NCBI RefSeq assembly: GCF_015670795.1
Contig: NZ_JADPCJ010000012.1
Span: forward strand, 1 to 61,633
Direction of reading: 5' to 3'
DNA from: Collinsella aerofaciens
Lineage (GTDB): Bacteria > Actinomycetota > Coriobacteriia > Coriobacteriales > Coriobacteriaceae
Length of the DNA: 61,633 bases
Shown piece by piece: positions 60,043 to 61,633 of the stretch. The notes below the pieces were generated by a model. It saw only the letters and a program-made list of their open reading frames with translations. It did not search any database and was not told the DNA's origin. The translations under genes were made by a program, and so were the position numbers. Numbering within the stretch: the first letter of the stretch is position 1; each line of letters begins with the position of its first letter.

Positions 60043-61446
60043 TTAGAAGTCGGCGTTGCCCACGGTGCGTGGGTGCGGCAGGACGTCGCGGATGTTGCCC
60101 ACGCCGGTCAGATACATGACCAAGCGCTCGAAGCCCAGACCGTAGCCGGCGTGCTTGCAGGAACCGTAGCGGCGCAGGTCAAGGTAGTACTTGTACTGCT
60201 CGGGATTCATGCCCAGGTCCTTGATGCGGGCCTCGAGCAGATCCAGGCGCTCCTCGCGCTGGGAGCCGCCGATAATCTCGCCGATACCGGGCACCAGGCA
60301 GTCGGCGGCGGCGACGGTCTTGCCGTCCTCGTTCATGCGCATGTAGAACGCCTTGATCTCGGCCGGGTAGTCGGTCACAAAAGTCGGTCGCTTAAAGTGC
60401 TCTTCGGTCAGGAAGCGCTCGTGCTCGGTCTGCAGGTCGATGCCCCAGCTGACGGGGTAATCAAACTGGTGGCCAGCAGCGACTGCCTGCTCCAGGATTT
60501 CGACGGCCTCGGTATAGGTGACGCGGGCGAAGTCGGAGTTGGCGACATGGTCCAGGCGCTCGAGCAGACCCTTGTCCACAAACTTGTTGAGCATATTGAG
60601 CTCGTCGGGGCAGGTTGCCATGACGTCCTTAAGGACATACTTGAGCATGCCCTCGGCGTTATCCATGTAGTCGTTAAGATCGGCAAAGGCCATCTCGGGC
60701 TCGATCATCCAAAACTCGGCGGCGTGGCGCGTGGTGTTGGAGTTCTCGGCGCGGAAGGTGGGGCCAAAGGTGTACACGTCGCCAAAGGCCATGGCAAAGT
60801 TCTCGGCATTGAGCTGGCCGGACACGGTGAGGCTTGCATGCTTGCCAAAGAAGTCCTGGCTCCAGTCGACCTCGCCGGACTCGGTGAGGGGCGGATTTTT
60901 GGGGTCGAGCGTGGTCACGCGGAACATCTCGCCGGCGCCCTCGCAGTCACTCGTGGTGATGATGGGGGTGTTGACGTAGACAAAGCCCTGCTCCTGGAAG
61001 AAGCGGTGGATGGCGGCAGCCGCGACAGAGCGGATGCGGAACACGGCGCGGAACAGGTTGGTGCGCGGGCGCAGGTGCTGCTGGGTGCGCAGGAACTCGA
61101 CGGTTGCGCGCTTCTTCTGCAGCGGGTAATCCGGGGCGCTCGTGCCCTCGACCTCGATGGAGGTGGCAGAAAGCTCGAAAGGCTGGGGCGCATCGGGGGT
61201 CAGCTTGACGGTGCCGGTGCAAATGAGTGCGGCCGAGACGTTTTGATGGGCGATCTCGTCGTAGTTGTCGAGTGCCTCGCGGTTCATGACGACCTGCAGG
61301 TCGCGGAAGCAGCTGCCGTCGTTGAGCGTAACAAAGCCAAAGTTCTTCATGTCGCGGACGGACTTGACCCAGCCGGCGACGGTGACGGTCTGGCCGCCGA
61401 GCGACTCGGCATCGGCATAGAGCTGCGCGATTTTGGTGCGGTTCAC
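60043..61446 (-). CDS. asnS: asparaginyl-tRNA synthetase
   Basis: A class-IIb synthetase charging tRNA-Asn. The form from GTG 61446 has 467 residues, the usual length, and begins [15 protein letters not shown]. The OB-fold ([17 protein letters not shown]) is followed by the core with motif 2 [22 protein letters not shown] region (landmark FRAENS) and motif 3 [17 protein letters not shown] lies 4 nt before the GTG; ATG codons 12 and 36 nt upstream have no ribosome site. Together with asnB it means free Asn is made and charged directly. Confidence 0.93.
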   Translation of the reverse strand: MNRTKIAQLYADAESLGGQTVTVAGWVKSVRDMKNFGFVTLNDGSCFRDLQVVMNREALDNYDEIAHQNVSAALICTGTVKLTPDAPQPFELSATSIEVEGTSAPDYPLQKKRATVEFLRTQQHLRPRTNLFRAVFRIRSVAAAAIHRFFQEQGFVYVNTPIITTSDCEGAGEMFRVTTLDPKNPPLTESGEVDWSQDFFGKHASLTVSGQLNAENFAMAFGDVYTFGPTFRAENSNTTRHAAEFWMIEPEMAFADLNDYMDNAEGMLKYVLKDVMATCPDELNMLNKFVDKGLLERLDHVANSDFARVTYTEAVEILEQAVAAGHQFDYPVSWGIDLQTEHERFLTEEHFKRPTFVTDYPAEIKAFYMRMNEDGKTVAAADCLVPGIGEIIGGSQREERLDLLEARIKDLGMNPEQYKYYLDLRRYGSCKHAGYGLGFERLVMYLTGVGNIRDVLPHPRTVGNADF

Positions 61447-61585
61447 GTATCCTCCCATAACGGTTGAATGATAGTTATCCATACAGTTCGATATTCTAGC
61501 AGCTCGGCTCATTTGAGCTATACAGATAAAGCATTGGCGGGATGGTTTTTCAAACGCCTTGATTATCAACTTTATCCGAACACCT

Positions 61586-61621
61586 CCCACATTCATCCGC
61601 ACATGTGCGGATGAATGTGGG
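61586..61621. repeat. perfect 36-bp palindrome upstream of asnS
   Basis: CCCACATTCATCCGCACA and its exact reverse complement abut with no spacer. No T-run follows on either strand. It lies about 140 nt before the asnS start. Confidence 0.85.
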
Positions 61622-61633
61622 AACCCGATACCC

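Noticed and set aside
61447..61585. T-box leader before asnS
   Set aside because: The AGGGTGGNACCGCG T-box core is absent here and before lysS and cysS.

Overview
The window looks like a chromosome segment of a Coriobacteriia-type actinobacterium, most probably Collinsella or a close relative. This is inferred from moderately high GC, gene content and style, not from a database match. Signs include a lysyl-tRNA synthetase fused to an EMAP-type tRNA-binding domain, a very large activase protein of the benzoyl/hydroxyglutaryl-CoA dehydratase type, a LAATG-type cell-wall sorting signal, a MurE without the meso-DAP Arg motif, and several dispersed palindromic repeats.

Left third (1-20.2 kb). argC-argJ-argB-argD is followed by a tandem repeat built from copies of the 3' end of tRNA-Val plus terminators, and by tRNA-Val itself on the minus strand. 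Then come asnB, murE, a HAD phosphatase, murI, rph, rdgB, dtd, veg, ispE, tRNA-Pro, tatA, greA, lysS and a ThrE-like exporter. Most are housekeeping genes for amino-acid synthesis, wall precursor synthesis, RNA maturation, nucleotide sanitation and isoprenoid synthesis.

Middle (20.4-33.7 kb). A DUF2798 membrane protein sits behind a terminator-like leader. The 1479-residue activase and an overlapping TetR regulator follow, with a perfect palindromic operator candidate in front. clpC and pepD come next. A minus-strand block holds a HipB/HipA toxin-antitoxin pair and mntP, which is preceded by a yybP-ykoY-type manganese riboswitch.

Conserved translation neighbourhood (33.8-50.1 kb). disA-ispD-ispF-cysS-rlmB-NYN nuclease and later tRNAs-tuf-rpmG-tRNA-Trp-secE-nusG-rplK-rplA resemble the order known from Bacillus. 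Two accessory inserts break it: a single-gene fusion of a helix-turn-helix domain to a HipA-like kinase, with a perfect inverted repeat as likely operator, and a PTS/GH1 glucosidase/RpiR cassette flanked by related direct repeats.

Right end (50.1-61.6 kb, all minus strand). A metallophosphoesterase overlaps a cytoplasmic ParB-like/BMP fusion protein. MscS, a wall-anchored 5'-nucleotidase, a three-gene ABC importer of the tryptophan/tyrosine type, a WYL-type regulator and asnS follow.

The most unusual signal is non-coding. A family of hairpins with a GGGACAG core often begins at the TAA stop codon of the upstream gene, in both orientations; stem sequences differ between members while staying complementary. 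The HTH-HipA-like kinase, the tRNA-tail tandem repeat, and the HipB operator placed inside the mntP terminator are the other leading candidates for undescribed biology.
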